Shown: positions 16,900-26,026, counted from the first letter of the stretch. The stretch is 64,000 nt of DNA from Amycolatopsis sp. CA-128772 (GCF_002904295.1 NZ_PPHG01000071.1:168001-232000), one strand, 5' to 3'. Program-made: numbers and translations. The notes: generated from the sequence alone by a model not told the origin.

Positions 16900-18186
16900 T
16901 GGTGGGGCGGGGTCGTCGGCCGGGAGGAGGAGGGTGAACGTCGGTGGGCCGGGGCGGCTGAGGCGGAGCCGGCCGCCTTCGGCTTCAGCGAGGCCGCGGG
17001 CCAGGCGCAGGCCGATGCCGTGGCCGGTGGGGACCGTGGCGAACGGGTCCGTTTCGCCCAGGTCGGGGCCTTCGTCGGCAACGTCGATGGCGAGCGCGTC
17101 ACCCGCGTCGCGGGCGACCACCGTGACCGTGCCGCGTCCGTGCGTCACCGCGTTGTCGAGCAGCACGCCGACGACCTGCCGGACCGCCGCGGCCGCCACG
17201 TGCGCCCGGGGCGGGTCGTCCCGGACGATCCGCAGCACCCGGCCCCGCGGCCCGAGCAGGGCTTCGCCGGCCTGCTGGACCTCATCCAGGAGCGCGTCGA
17301 GGTCCAGCTCGGCGCGCGGGGCGCGGCGTTCGCGGCCCAGCGCCAGCAGGTCCTCGATGGTGCGTTCCAGGCGGTCGGCGGAGGCGATGCCGGCGCGGAT
17401 CGCCGCGTACGGGTCCGCCGCCGGGGTCTCCAGCGCGGCTTCCAGCTGCAGGCGCAGCCCGGTGAGCGGGGTGCGCAGCTGGTGGGACGCCTCCGCGGAG
17501 AACGCGCGCTCGCGCTCCAGCGTCGAGCCGATCCGGGCCGCGGTGGCGTCCAGCGTCTCGCCGACCTGGTCGATCTCGGGGATCCCGGCGCGCGGGGACC
17601 GGGCCGTGAAGTCGCCGTCGCCGAGCCGCTCGGCCGTGGCGGCGAGCTCCTCCAGCGGCCGGACGAGCCGCTTCGTGAACCGCCGGGCGAGCAGCCAGCT
17701 CACCCCGGTCGTCGCGACCGCGAGCCCGGCCATGCCGACCCAGGTCAGGATGATCCGCAGCCGCAGCTGGGACAGCGGCCGCGCGGCCCGGACCACGCCC
17801 GTCACGCGGGAGCCGCTGACCACCGGCACCGCCAGCGCCAGTTCGTCGCCTTCACGGCCGATGACGACGTCCACCCTCGCCTTCGACGCCTGCCGTTCGA
17901 CCGGGCCGCCGACGGCGGGCCCGTGACCGGCGAGGAGCCGCCCGTCGGGCAGGTAGATCGCGACGTCGACCTCGCCGTCCTCCGCCTCGACCGGCGGCAG
18001 GACCGGCTTCAGGCCGGCGTTCAGCTCGTGCGACACGGCGAGGGCGGCGGCGTCCGCGGCCCGCTCCAGGTCACCCTTCGCGTCGTCGTGGTAGTACTGC
18101 CACACCGCGAAGCCCAGCGGCAGCGCGAACAGCAGGGTCGCCAGCAAGGCGGCGAGTACGGTCAGCGAGGTGATCCGGCGGCGCAC
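16894..18186 (-). CDS. Two-component sensor histidine kinase
   Basis: This 430-residue membrane kinase has two transmembrane segments (about 5-28 and 150-172). Between them is an extracytoplasmic sensor loop of about 120 residues. A HAMP segment follows (RLVRPLEELAATAERLGDGD), then the H-box SAEASHQLRTPLTGLRLQ with the phospho-accepting histidine, and an HATPase domain ending GHGIGLRLARGLAEAEGG. The GTG start at 18186 lies two bases after the response-regulator stop, and a GAAGGGTAG ribosome site overlaps the end of that gene. It forms an operon with the regulator upstream. The signal sensed is unknown. Confidence 0.9.
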   Translation of the reverse strand: MRRRITSLTVLAALLATLLFALPLGFAVWQYYHDDAKGDLERAADAAALAVSHELNAGLKPVLPPVEAEDGEVDVAIYLPDGRLLAGHGPAVGGPVERQASKARVDVVIGREGDELALAVPVVSGSRVTGVVRAARPLSQLRLRIILTWVGMAGLAVATTGVSWLLARRFTKRLVRPLEELAATAERLGDGDFTARSPRAGIPEIDQVGETLDATAARIGSTLERERAFSAEASHQLRTPLTGLRLQLEAALETPAADPYAAIRAGIASADRLERTIEDLLALGRERRAPRAELDLDALLDEVQQAGEALLGPRGRVLRIVRDDPPRAHVAAAAVRQVVGVLLDNAVTHGRGTVTVVARDAGDALAIDVADEGPDLGETDPFATVPTGHGIGLRLARGLAEAEGGRLRLSRPGPPTFTLLLPADDPAPPA

Positions 18187-18188
18187 GG

Positions 18189-18899
18189 CTACCCTTCGGC
18201 CGCGGACCGGGCCGGGTCCTCCAGCCGGTAGCCGTGCCCCCGCAGGGTGGCGATCCGCGGCACCTCGTCCTCGGGCCCGGCGGCCGCCGCCAGCTTGCGG
18301 CGCACCGCCGCGATGTGCACGTCCAGGGTCTTCGTCGAGCCGTACCAGTGCGCGTCCCAGACCTCGGACATCAGCGTCTCCCGGCTGACCGCGGTGCCGG
18401 GCTGCTCGGCCAGCCGGGCCAGCAGGTCGAACTCCTTGGCGCGCAGCACCACCTCGCGCCCGCCCAGGGTGGCGCGGCGGCCGGCGATGTCGACGGTCAG
18501 CCCGCCGATGGTCACCGGCGGCCGGGCGCCGGCCGGCGCGCCGCGGCGCAGGTGCGCCCGCACCCGGGCCAGCAGCTCGCCCAGCCGGATCGGCTTGGTG
18601 AGGTAGTCGTCCGCGCCGGCGTCGAGGCCGACGACGACGTCCATCTCCTCCTGCCGTGCGGTGAGGATCACCAGCACCGCGGCGGGCAGCGCGGCCCGCA
18701 GGCGGCGGCAGACCTCGACGCCGTCGAGGTCGGGCAGGCCGAGGTCGAGCAGCACCAGGTCGAAATCGCCGGTCTCGGCGGACTGCAGGGCGGTCCGCCC
18801 GTCGCGGCGCCAGCACACCTGGTGCCCGTGCAGCCGCAGGGTCGATTCGAGCACGCTGCCGATCGCCGCGTCGTCTTCCACCACCAGCAGGTTCGGCAT
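18189..18899 (-). CDS. OmpR-family response regulator
   Basis: This 236-residue transcription factor has a receiver domain (about 1-115) with acidic pocket VEDD, the phospho-acceptor aspartate in VLLDLGLPDLDG and the lysine in YLTKPIRLGE. A winged-helix DNA-binding domain follows from about residue 130 (LRAKEFDLLARLAEQPG, then TLDVHIAAVRRKL and LRGHGYRLE). It is the first gene of a two-gene operon with the sensor kinase two bases downstream. The genes it controls cannot be told from position. Confidence 0.92.
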   Translation of the reverse strand: MPNLLVVEDDAAIGSVLESTLRLHGHQVCWRRDGRTALQSAETGDFDLVLLDLGLPDLDGVEVCRRLRAALPAAVLVILTARQEEMDVVVGLDAGADDYLTKPIRLGELLARVRAHLRRGAPAGARPPVTIGGLTVDIAGRRATLGGREVVLRAKEFDLLARLAEQPGTAVSRETLMSEVWDAHWYGSTKTLDVHIAAVRRKLAAAAGPEDEVPRIATLRGHGYRLEDPARSAAEG

Positions 18900-18946
18900 G
18901 CCGGGCAGCCTAACCGGCGCCGCCCCGGAATCCGGCCGGTTGTGGC

Positions 18947-19609
18947 CTATTCCGCCCGCGTCCCGAGGCCGATCTGCGATATCCGCACCGCGGCGGCGGT
19001 GACGGCTTCGGCGAACGCGGCGGCTTCGCCGGGGCCGAACCGGCTGCTCGGCCCGGTGATCGCCAGGGCGGCCGGCACCCGTCCGTCGCCGTCGTGCACC
19101 GGCGCGGCGACGCTGGACGCGCCCGCCTCGGGCGTGCCGTGGCTGACCACGGCCCCCTCGGCGCCGTCGAGGACCCGCCCGGCGGCGCCGGAGCCGAGCG
19201 GCAGCTCGTCGCCGACGCGGCCGACGTGCCGGATGGCCAGGGGTCCTTCCTGCTGGGCCACGCAGACGAGCACGGACGTGCTGCGCACGTAGAGGTTCAC
19301 CGTCTCCCGGCACTCCCCGGCCAGCTCCCGCAGCACCTGGCGGACCGGCTCGGGCAGCTGCCACGCCGTGTTCGCCAGCTGCGCCCACCGCAGCATCCCG
19401 GGCCCGACGGTGATCCGCCCGTCGGGCCGGGTCCAGAGCAGGCCGCGCTGTTCGCAGGTGGCGACCAGCCGCAGCACGGTCGTCTTCGCCAGGCCGCTGG
19501 CCACGGTGAGGTCCTTGACCGCCCAGGTCCGGCGGTGTTCGGTGAACAGGGCGAGCAGGTCGAACGCGCGCAGCACGCTCCGGACCGTTCCGTCGTCTTC
19601 CGCCGGCAT
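18947..19609 (-). CDS. IclR-family transcriptional regulator
   Basis: This 220-residue regulator begins with an IclR winged helix (VRSVLRAFDLLALFTEH, then VKDLTVASGLAKTTVLRLVA). It continues into the IclR effector domain (CVAQQEGPLAIRHVGRVGDELPL). It lies 50 bases downstream of a sugar isomerase-like gene on the same strand and may be the last gene of that sugar operon or an independent regulator of it. No ligand can be assigned. Confidence 0.88.
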   Translation of the reverse strand: MPAEDDGTVRSVLRAFDLLALFTEHRRTWAVKDLTVASGLAKTTVLRLVATCEQRGLLWTRPDGRITVGPGMLRWAQLANTAWQLPEPVRQVLRELAGECRETVNLYVRSTSVLVCVAQQEGPLAIRHVGRVGDELPLGSGAAGRVLDGAEGAVVSHGTPEAGASSVAAPVHDGDGRVPAALAITGPSSRFGPGEAAAFAEAVTAAAVRISQIGLGTRAE

Positions 19610-19659
19610 CGAGGCCCCCGTCCGCCTGATGGACCCAGGGTACCGCCAGGTGGACCGCT

Positions 19660-20475
19660 TCAGGCCACGTGTCGCTCGAATGCCGCAACGGTCTCGGCGA
19701 GCACCTCCGCGCCCGGGCGCGCCCACAGCCCGGCGTTGAACACCTCGACCTCGATCGGCCCGGTGTAGCCCGCGGCTTCGACCGCCGCGCGCAGCCGCCG
19801 GTGGTCGATCGGGCCGTCGCCGGGCAGGGCGCGGCCGAGCAGCGGATCGGGCAGCGGCACCAGGACGTCGCAGACGTGGAACCCGGCGATCCGGCCGGCG
19901 GCCGCGGCGATCGACGCCTCGATCCGCGGGTCCCACCAGACGTGGAACTCGTCCACCACCACGCCGACCTGCTCGGCCGGGTGCTCGGCGGCGACGGCCA
20001 GCGCCTGGTCCACAGTGGACAGCACGGATCGGTCCGCGCACTGCATCGGGTGCAGCGGCTCCAGGCCGAGCCGGACCCCGCGATCCCCGGCGTACGGCGC
20101 GAGCTCGCCGACGGCGTCCGCGACCCGCTGCCGGGACCCGGGCAGGTCGTTGCCCGCGACCCCGCCGACGACCAGCACGAGCACGCCGGCGCCGAGGGCG
20201 GCGGCTTCGTCGATCGCCTCCCGGGTCTGCGCGACGCCGTCCACCGGGGCGCCCTCCGGCGTCACGCCGGTGAAGAACCCGCCGCGGCACAACGACGACA
20301 CCCGCACACCGTGCTCCTTGAGCAGCCGCGCGGCTTCGTCGACGCCGGTTTCGGCGACCTTGTCGCGCCACAGCCCGATCCAGCCGACGCCCGCCGCGGC
20401 GCAGCCGGCCACCGCCTCGGGCAGCGACCACGACTTCGTGGTGATCTGGTTGAGGCTCAGCCGCGGGTCCATCAC
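19660..20475 (-). CDS. Sugar phosphate isomerase/epimerase (xylose isomerase-like TIM barrel)
   Basis: This 271-residue TIM-barrel protein belongs to the AP endonuclease 2/xylose isomerase-like family. The expected metal-binding acid positions lie in GVRLGLEPLHPM, GVVVDEFHVWWDP and GPIEVEVFN. It starts with GTG at 20475, whose GTGA overlaps the stop of the DUF993 gene; an ATG three bases later is an alternative. The coupled DUF993 partner and a LacI regulator upstream indicate carbohydrate catabolism, with isomerisation or epimerisation of a keto-sugar or inositol-like substrate. Confidence 0.85.
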   Translation of the reverse strand: MMDPRLSLNQITTKSWSLPEAVAGCAAAGVGWIGLWRDKVAETGVDEAARLLKEHGVRVSSLCRGGFFTGVTPEGAPVDGVAQTREAIDEAAALGAGVLVLVVGGVAGNDLPGSRQRVADAVGELAPYAGDRGVRLGLEPLHPMQCADRSVLSTVDQALAVAAEHPAEQVGVVVDEFHVWWDPRIEASIAAAAGRIAGFHVCDVLVPLPDPLLGRALPGDGPIDHRRLRAAVEAAGYTGPIEVEVFNAGLWARPGAEVLAETVAAFERHVA

Positions 20476-21605
20476 GCGACCCCCGCGGCCTGCAGCAGCG
20501 GCCGCATCCGGGCCTCGGCCAGCTCCGGGTCGGCCAGCACCCCGGCCTCGTCGGCGAGCCGCAGCAGCGTGGCGAGGTGGGTGATGGTGCGGGCGGACTC
20601 GCTCCCGGCGATCATCCGGAAGTGGTTCTGGTGGCCGTTGAGGTGGGCCAGGAACACGACGCCGGTCTTGTAGTGCCGGGTCGGCGTGCGGAAGATCTCA
20701 CGCGACAGCGGCACGGTGGGGTCGAGCCGGGCGCGGAACCCGGCTTCGTCGCCGTCGTCCAGGCAACGCAGCCCCGCCGCGGCGACCGGGGCGATCGGGT
20801 CGAAGATGCCCAGCAGCGCCTCGCTGTGGCCTTCGGCGTCACCGGCGATCAGCCCGGGGTAGTTGAAGTCGTCGCCGGTGTAGCAGGCGACGCCGGCCGG
20901 CAACGCCCGCCGGAACTCCACCTCGACCTCGGCGTCCAGCACCGAAACCTTCACCCCGGCGATCGCGGGAGCGTGCTCGGTGCACAGCGCCGCCAGCTCC
21001 CGGGCCGCGGCGCGGACGTCGTCGTGGCCCCAGTAGCCGGCCAGAGCCGGGTCGAACTGCTCGCCCAGCCAGTGCAGCAGGACCGGCCGGCTCGTCCCGG
21101 ACAGCAGTTTCCCGTACGCCGCGTGGTAGTCGTCCGGGCCGGCCGCCGCGGCGGCCAGCGCGCGGCTGGCCATCACGACTCCGACCGCGCCCGCCCCGGC
21201 GACCAGGTCCAGCTGCTCGCGCCAGGCGTCCACAATGGACGCCACGGTGGCCGGTCCCGGCGGCAGCTGGTCGGTGCCCACCCCGGCGCACCAGCGGCGC
21301 CCGGCCGCGGCCGCGCCGGTGCGCGTGACCAGCTGCTTCGTCGTGGCCCAGTCCAGGCCCATGCCGCGCTGCGCGGTGTCCATCGCCTCCGCGACGCCGA
21401 GCCCGCACGTCCAGAGGTGCTCGCGGAAGGCCAGCGTCGTGTCCCAGTCCACGGCGTAGGGCTCGTCGGCCAGCGCGTCCGCGACGACGTGCGCGGCGGC
21501 GTAGGCGATCCGCGACGACGGCGGCGTCCCCGGTGTCGCGGGGAGCGGTGGTCCGGACGGCGACCAGTTCAGCAGCCCGCCGCCGGGGACCGGGAGCACG
21601 AGCAT
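20472..21605 (-). CDS. Dihydrodipicolinate synthase-like family protein (DUF993)
   Basis: This 377-residue protein is a predicted TIM-barrel relative of the dihydrodipicolinate synthase/N-acetylneuraminate lyase family (DUF993). Typical segments are AYAAAHVVADALAD, GAGAVGVVMASRALA, RPVLLHWLGEQFDP and IAGVKVSVLDAEVEVEFRR, where the lysine of GVKVS is the candidate Schiff-base residue. It is translationally coupled to the sugar isomerase-like gene downstream. An AGAAAGCGCTTTCT palindrome 17-31 bases before its ATG is a typical LacI-family operator. The role is most likely aldol-type cleavage or dehydration of a sugar acid; the substrate is unknown. Confidence 0.85.
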   Translation of the reverse strand: MLVLPVPGGGLLNWSPSGPPLPATPGTPPSSRIAYAAAHVVADALADEPYAVDWDTTLAFREHLWTCGLGVAEAMDTAQRGMGLDWATTKQLVTRTGAAAAGRRWCAGVGTDQLPPGPATVASIVDAWREQLDLVAGAGAVGVVMASRALAAAAAGPDDYHAAYGKLLSGTSRPVLLHWLGEQFDPALAGYWGHDDVRAAARELAALCTEHAPAIAGVKVSVLDAEVEVEFRRALPAGVACYTGDDFNYPGLIAGDAEGHSEALLGIFDPIAPVAAAGLRCLDDGDEAGFRARLDPTVPLSREIFRTPTRHYKTGVVFLAHLNGHQNHFRMIAGSESARTITHLATLLRLADEAGVLADPELAEARMRPLLQAAGVA

Positions 21606-21622
21606 CGGGACCTCCGGGAATC

Positions 21623-21636
21623 AGAAAGCGCTTTCT
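21623..21636. promoter_or_regulatory. LacI-type palindromic operator AGAAAGCGCTTTCT
   Basis: This is a perfect 14-bp palindrome with the central CG typical of LacI-family sites. It lies between the LacI gene (ends 21686) and the DUF993 gene (starts 21605). Its position just before the coding start fits repression of the DUF993-isomerase pair by the LacI protein encoded immediately upstream. Confidence 0.7.
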
Positions 21637-21685
21637 CAACCCACGGTAGGGCCTGTGCTGGAGCTCGACAAGGCCCTGGCCGGGG

Positions 21686-22726
21686 TCAGCGCTTGGGGCG
21701 TGCGGTGCTCTCGCGCAGGACGACCTCGCCGGACAGCCGGACCGTCCGCGGCCGCGAACCCGCGGCCCCCTTGATCGCCAGGTCCATCGCCCGCTCGCCG
21801 AGTTCTTCCAGCGGAAGCCGGACCGTGGTCAGCGCCGGGGCCAGGTCGCGGACCACCGGGATGTCGTCGAACCCGGCCACCGAGATGTCGCCGGGCACGG
21901 ACAGCCCTTCTTCGCGCAACGCCGTCAGTGCGCCGATCGCCATCACGTCGGTGACGGCGAACAGGCAGGTCGGCAGCTTGCGGCGGCGGCCGGCGAGCAG
22001 CCGCTTCGTGGCCTCGTAACCACCGTCGCGGCTGAAGGCGGCCTCGACGACGTCGTCCTCGCGCAGTTCGATGCCGTGCGCGGCCAGTTCATCGGAAAAC
22101 CCGGCCAGCCGGTCGAGCACGGTGCTCAGCCGCCGCGGCCCGGCCAGCACGGCGAACCGCTTGTGGCCGAGGCCGACCAGTTCCTTCGCCAGCGCCGCGG
22201 CGCCGCCCTTGTTGTCCGGCTGCACGGTGTCGATCTTGAGCCCGCGGTGGCGGCTGACCGCGGCGACCTGCCCGCCGCCGCGGCGGTAGGGCTCCAGTTC
22301 GGCGGCCATCGCGCGTTCCCACGCCCGGTCTTCGAACGCCGAGCCGATGAGCAGGATGGCCGCGGCTCGCTGCGCGCGCAGCGTCGAGACGTAGGCGACT
22401 TCGCGGTCCGGGTCGCGGAATGTGCCGGCGAGCATCACCAGCAGCCCGTTGTCGGTCGCCACCCGCATCACCCCGCCCGCGATCGCGGCGAAGTACGGGT
22501 CGCTGACGTCGTGGCAGATCACGCCGACCGTGCGGTGGGTGCCGCCGGCGAGCGCCTGCGCGTGCGCGTTGGGGGCGTAGGCCAGCTCGGCCGCGGCGGC
22601 GGAAACCCGCTCCCGCAGGTCGGCGCGGACGGACGCGGTGCCGTTGAGCACCCGCGACGCCGTCGCGAGCGAGACGTTCGCGCTGCGTGCCACGTCTTCC
22701 AGTGTCACGTGCGGCCGGGCCTTCAT
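21686..22726 (-). CDS. LacI-family transcriptional regulator
   Basis: This 346-residue repressor has the LacI helix-turn-helix and hinge at residues 5-60 (VTLEDVARSANVSLATASRVL). A periplasmic-binding-like sensor domain follows (TVGVICHDVSDPYFAAIAGG, later FAVTDVMAIGALTALREEGL and ISVAGFDDIP). The ATG at 22726 has a GGAGGAG ribosome site 6-7 bases upstream. It sits directly ahead of the DUF993/isomerase genes, with a LacI-type operator between, and so probably controls their sugar catabolism. The inducer is unknown. Confidence 0.92.
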   Translation of the reverse strand: MKARPHVTLEDVARSANVSLATASRVLNGTASVRADLRERVSAAAAELAYAPNAHAQALAGGTHRTVGVICHDVSDPYFAAIAGGVMRVATDNGLLVMLAGTFRDPDREVAYVSTLRAQRAAAILLIGSAFEDRAWERAMAAELEPYRRGGGQVAAVSRHRGLKIDTVQPDNKGGAAALAKELVGLGHKRFAVLAGPRRLSTVLDRLAGFSDELAAHGIELREDDVVEAAFSRDGGYEATKRLLAGRRRKLPTCLFAVTDVMAIGALTALREEGLSVPGDISVAGFDDIPVVRDLAPALTTVRLPLEELGERAMDLAIKGAAGSRPRTVRLSGEVVLRESTARPKR

Positions 22727-22940
22727 GGCTGGCTCCTCCAAGGGTCGGTCTCGGGTGTCGCGGCGTGCTCGGTCGGTGCAATCTACTGGGAGGGGGGTGT
22801 GTCCCGAGAAGCCGCTGCTCGGGGGACCTCCCCCGAACGAGTGAACCGCACGGGAAGATCGGCCGGGTCGCGTGTGTTGCAAACAAGGAAAACCTTCAAG
22901 TGGTGAGCCCGCCACTGCTTCCGACCGCGAAAGGAACCGC

Positions 22941-23345
22941 ATGCTGTTCGGTGACGAGCACGTCCGCCGCTACGAGGAGACCGACGGCGAGGTCGGCCAC
23001 GACTGGAAGGACGGCGTGCCGACGCTCGTGCTGACCACGAAGGGCCGCAAGACCGGGCAGGAGCGCAAGTTCGCCCTGATCTACCAGGAAGTCGACGGGA
23101 ACCCGGTGATCGTGGCCTCCAAGGGCGGCGCGCCGAACCACCCCGGCTGGTACTTCAACCTCGTCGAGCACCCCGAGGTCGGCGTCCAGGTCAAGGCGGA
23201 CAAGTTCACTGCCCGCGCCCGCACGACCTCCGGCGAGGAGCGCGCGAAGCTGTGGGAAAAGCTCGTGGCCGTCTGGCCGGACTACGACGAGTACGCCAAG
23301 AAGACGGACCGTGAGATTCCGGTCGTGGTGCTCGAGCGGCTCTGA
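22941..23345 (+). CDS. Deazaflavin (F420)-dependent nitroreductase family protein (DDN-like)
   Basis: This 134-residue protein of the Ddn family uses reduced F420 to reduce quinones or other acceptors in mycobacteria and relatives. Typical motifs are PTLVLTTKGRKTGQERKFAL, PVIVASKGGAPNHPGWYFNL and WPDYDEYAKKTDREIPVVVL. The ATG at 22941 follows GAAAGGAACC. It stands alone, and its supply of F420 would depend on fbiC at 56.9 kb. A role in redox protection or xenobiotic reduction is likely for the family; the native substrate is unknown. Confidence 0.88.
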   Translation: MLFGDEHVRRYEETDGEVGHDWKDGVPTLVLTTKGRKTGQERKFALIYQEVDGNPVIVASKGGAPNHPGWYFNLVEHPEVGVQVKADKFTARARTTSGEERAKLWEKLVAVWPDYDEYAKKTDREIPVVVLERL

Positions 23346-23419
23346 CTCCGAAATCGGTGCTGTGATCTGCGCCGCGTTCGGCGCGGGCGCGGGCCGATCC
23401 GGCCGGTCGTGGGCTACGA

Positions 23420-24190
23420 ATGACAACCATGGACCGCTGGACCGCCCTGGACACCGAAGGTGAGCTGCTCACCCGACGCCAGATGATCGCCTACGGCCGG
23501 CGCTTCGCCCGCGCCGGCCGGGGCGCCTGGTACAGCTTCGCCATCGAGGTGGTCTGGCAGTTCCTCGCCCAGACCACCCGGTTCCGGGTGCGTGGCTCGC
23601 ACCACATCCCGAAGACCGGCGGCGTGCTGGTGGCGTCGAACCACCTGTCCTTCGCCGACCCGACGACGCTCACGGCGTTCTGCCTCGCCGCCGGCCGGGT
23701 GCCGCGGTACCTGGCCAAGGCATCGCTGTGGAAACTGCCGGTGGTCGGCCGCGTGATGCGCTCGGGCCGCCACATCCCGGTGTACCGCGGCGCCGCGACG
23801 GCCGCCGAGGCCTACCGCGACCTGGTTTCGTCGGTGCGGTCCGGCGAGTGCGTCGCGGTCTTCCCGGAGGGCACGTTCTCGAAGGACCCGGACGGCTGGC
23901 CGATGCGCGGCAAGACGGGCATCGTGCGCGCGGCGCTGGAGACGGGCGCCCCGGTGATCCCGGTGGCGAACTGGGGCACCCACCACCTGCTGCCGTCGAC
24001 GGCGAAGCTCCCGCGCGTGCTGCCGCGCAAGACGGTCGAGCTGGTCGCCGGGCCGCCGGTGGACCTGTCGGACCTGCGCGACCGCCCGCTCACCCGCGAG
24101 GTGCTGGAAGAGGCGACGGCCCGGATCATGGGCGCGGTGACGGTGCTGCTGGAGGGAATCCGCGGCGAGGAACGTCCGGCCGCGGCCTGA
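23420..24190 (+). CDS. Lysophospholipid acyltransferase family protein (PlsC-like)
   Basis: This 256-residue acyltransferase transfers an acyl group to a lysophospholipid or related glycerol lipid at the membrane. The catalytic NHLSFAD motif (HX4D) lies near residue 74. The substrate-binding EGT motif in VFPEGTFSKDP is near 151-161, and PVIPVANWGTHH follows. A single hydrophobic stretch precedes the first motif. The closest family role is 1-acylglycerol-3-phosphate acyltransferase, but actinomycetes hold many paralogs. No operon partners are evident. Confidence 0.9.
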   Translation: MTTMDRWTALDTEGELLTRRQMIAYGRRFARAGRGAWYSFAIEVVWQFLAQTTRFRVRGSHHIPKTGGVLVASNHLSFADPTTLTAFCLAAGRVPRYLAKASLWKLPVVGRVMRSGRHIPVYRGAATAAEAYRDLVSSVRSGECVAVFPEGTFSKDPDGWPMRGKTGIVRAALETGAPVIPVANWGTHHLLPSTAKLPRVLPRKTVELVAGPPVDLSDLRDRPLTREVLEEATARIMGAVTVLLEGIRGEERPAAA

Positions 24191-24282
24191 CGACCGCCAG
24201 GCCGCGGCGAGGGCGCCCCGGCGGCCTGCCGTGAGGCCCGGGTCACCCCGCCCCGACCTGCCCGAAGGGGTAGTTTCGAAGC

Positions 24283-25674
24283 ATGAGTGCACAACACTTT
24301 GATGTCGTCGTGCTGGGGGCCGGAGTGGGCGGCTACGTCGCGGCGATCCGCGCGTCCCAGCTGGGGCTGAGCGCCGCGGTGGTCGAGGAGAAGTACTGGG
24401 GTGGCGTCTGCCTGAACGTCGGGTGCATCCCGTCGAAGGCGCTGCTGCGCAACGCCGAGCTGGCGCATGTCGTCACGCAGGAGGCGAAGACGTTCGGCAT
24501 CTCCTCCGACAGCCCGATCAAGTTCGACTACACGGCCGCCTACGAGCGGAGCCGGAAGGTCGCCGACGGGCGCGTCAAGGGCGTGCACTTCCTGATGAAG
24601 AAGAACAAGATCACCGAGTTCGACGGGCACGGCACCTTCGTCGACGACCACACCCTCGAGGTGAACGGCGAGCGGATCACCTTCGGCCACTGCGTCATCG
24701 CGACCGGCGCGACCACGCGGCTGCTGCCCGGCACGTCCCGCAGCGAGCGGGTCGTCACGTACGAAGAGCAGATCCTGTCGAGCGAGCTGCCGTCCAGCAT
24801 CGTGATCGCCGGCGCGGGCGCGATCGGCGTCGAGTTCGCGTACGTGCTGCACAACTACGGCGTCGACGTCACGATCGTCGAGTTCCTGGACCGGATGGTG
24901 CCGCTGGAGGACGCCGAGGTGTCGGCGGAACTCGCGCGCCGCTACCGCAAGCTCGGCATCAAGGTGCTGACGTCGACCCGCGTCGAGTCGATCGACGACT
25001 CGGGCTCCGCCGTGCGGGTGACGGTGTCCTCGGAGAAGAACGGCGAGCAGGTCCTCGAGGCCGACAAGGTCATGCAGGCGATCGGCTTCCAGCCGCGCGT
25101 GGAGGGCTACGGCCTGGAGAAAACGGGCGTGGCCCTGACCGAGCGCGGCGCGATCGCGGTGGACGGCCGCGGCCGCACGAACGTCGAACACATCTTCGCG
25201 ATCGGCGACGTGACGGCGAAGCTGATGCTGGCGCACGCGTCGGAGTCGATGGGCGTGGTGGCGGCGGAGACGATCGCGGGCGTGGAGACGATGGAGCTCG
25301 ACTTCCCGATGATCCCGCGCGCGACCTACTGCCAGCCCCAGATCGCCAGCTTCGGCTGGACGGAGGAACAGGCCCGAGAGAAGGGCTTTGACGTCCAGGT
25401 GGCGAAGTTCCCGTTCACGGCCAACGGCAAGGCCCACGGCCTGGGCGATGCGGCCGGCTTCGTGAAGCTGATCAGCGACGCGAAGTACGGCGAGCTGATC
25501 GGCGGGCACCTGATCGGCCCGGACGTGACGGAGCTGCTGCCGGAGCTGACCCTGGCCCAGCAGTGGGACCTGACGGTGCACGAAGTGGCGCGCAACGTCC
25601 ACGCCCACCCGACCCTGGGCGAAGCGGTGAAGGAGGCCATCCACGGCCTCGCCGGCCACATGATCAACATGTAG
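24283..25674 (+). CDS. lpdA: Dihydrolipoyl dehydrogenase
   Basis: This is the flavoprotein E3 subunit that reoxidises dihydrolipoamide in the pyruvate and 2-oxoacid dehydrogenase complexes, with NAD as acceptor. All parts are present over 463 residues: FAD motif VVVLGAGVGGYVAAI, redox disulfide C43/C48 in GGVCLNVGCIPSKALL, NAD motif VIAGAGAIGVEFAYVL, FAD motif HIFAIGDVT, and the C-terminal histidine-glutamate pair in HAHPTLGEAVKEAIH. The length and sequence resemble mycobacterial Lpd. It is monocistronic, away from E1/E2 genes, as in mycobacteria. Its 3' end overlaps the decayed GNAT gene by 11 bases. Confidence 0.93.
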   Translation: MSAQHFDVVVLGAGVGGYVAAIRASQLGLSAAVVEEKYWGGVCLNVGCIPSKALLRNAELAHVVTQEAKTFGISSDSPIKFDYTAAYERSRKVADGRVKGVHFLMKKNKITEFDGHGTFVDDHTLEVNGERITFGHCVIATGATTRLLPGTSRSERVVTYEEQILSSELPSSIVIAGAGAIGVEFAYVLHNYGVDVTIVEFLDRMVPLEDAEVSAELARRYRKLGIKVLTSTRVESIDDSGSAVRVTVSSEKNGEQVLEADKVMQAIGFQPRVEGYGLEKTGVALTERGAIAVDGRGRTNVEHIFAIGDVTAKLMLAHASESMGVVAAETIAGVETMELDFPMIPRATYCQPQIASFGWTEEQAREKGFDVQVAKFPFTANGKAHGLGDAAGFVKLISDAKYGELIGGHLIGPDVTELLPELTLAQQWDLTVHEVARNVHAHPTLGEAVKEAIHGLAGHMINM

Positions 25675-26026
25675 GGACGTCGAAGCGGAGCTCCGGCCGT
25701 TCCCAGCGGACCTTCGGGGGTCTCGCCGGGATCGTGCCGGTGCGCCGCGCGCCCATCCGCAGGTAGAACGGCAGCGCGGGCGGGTGCGAGACGACACGCA
25801 CACTCGCCAGCCCACGCCGGCGCGCTTCGGCGGGCATGTGCGCGATCAGACGGTCGCCGACGCCGCGCCCTTGGGCATCGTCGGCGACGAAGAACAGGTC
25901 GAGTTCGGCGCCCACGAGCGCGTAGATGGACGCGTAATCGCCGCGTTAAGCCGCGGAAGCGTGCACCAGGACGGTCAGCGTGCCGGCCTGCGCCGGGGTG
26001 GCGCGGCGGATTTCGATTTCGGCCAT
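25664..26026 (-). pseudogene. Decayed GNAT-family N-acetyltransferase
   Basis: From an ATG at 26026 the frame reads MAEIEIRRATPAQAGTLTVL and soon hits a TAA at 25946-25948 (codon 27). The same frame then continues RGDYASIYALVGAELDLFFV and ends with the acetyl-CoA-binding motif GRGVGDRLIAHM. A normal GNAT has a tyrosine at the stop position (TAC changed to TAA) and about 35-40 more residues between SIYA and the ELDLFFVADD strand. The gene therefore seems to carry both a nonsense mutation and an internal deletion. A downstream start at 25915 could at most make an inactive 83-residue fragment. Confidence 0.75.
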
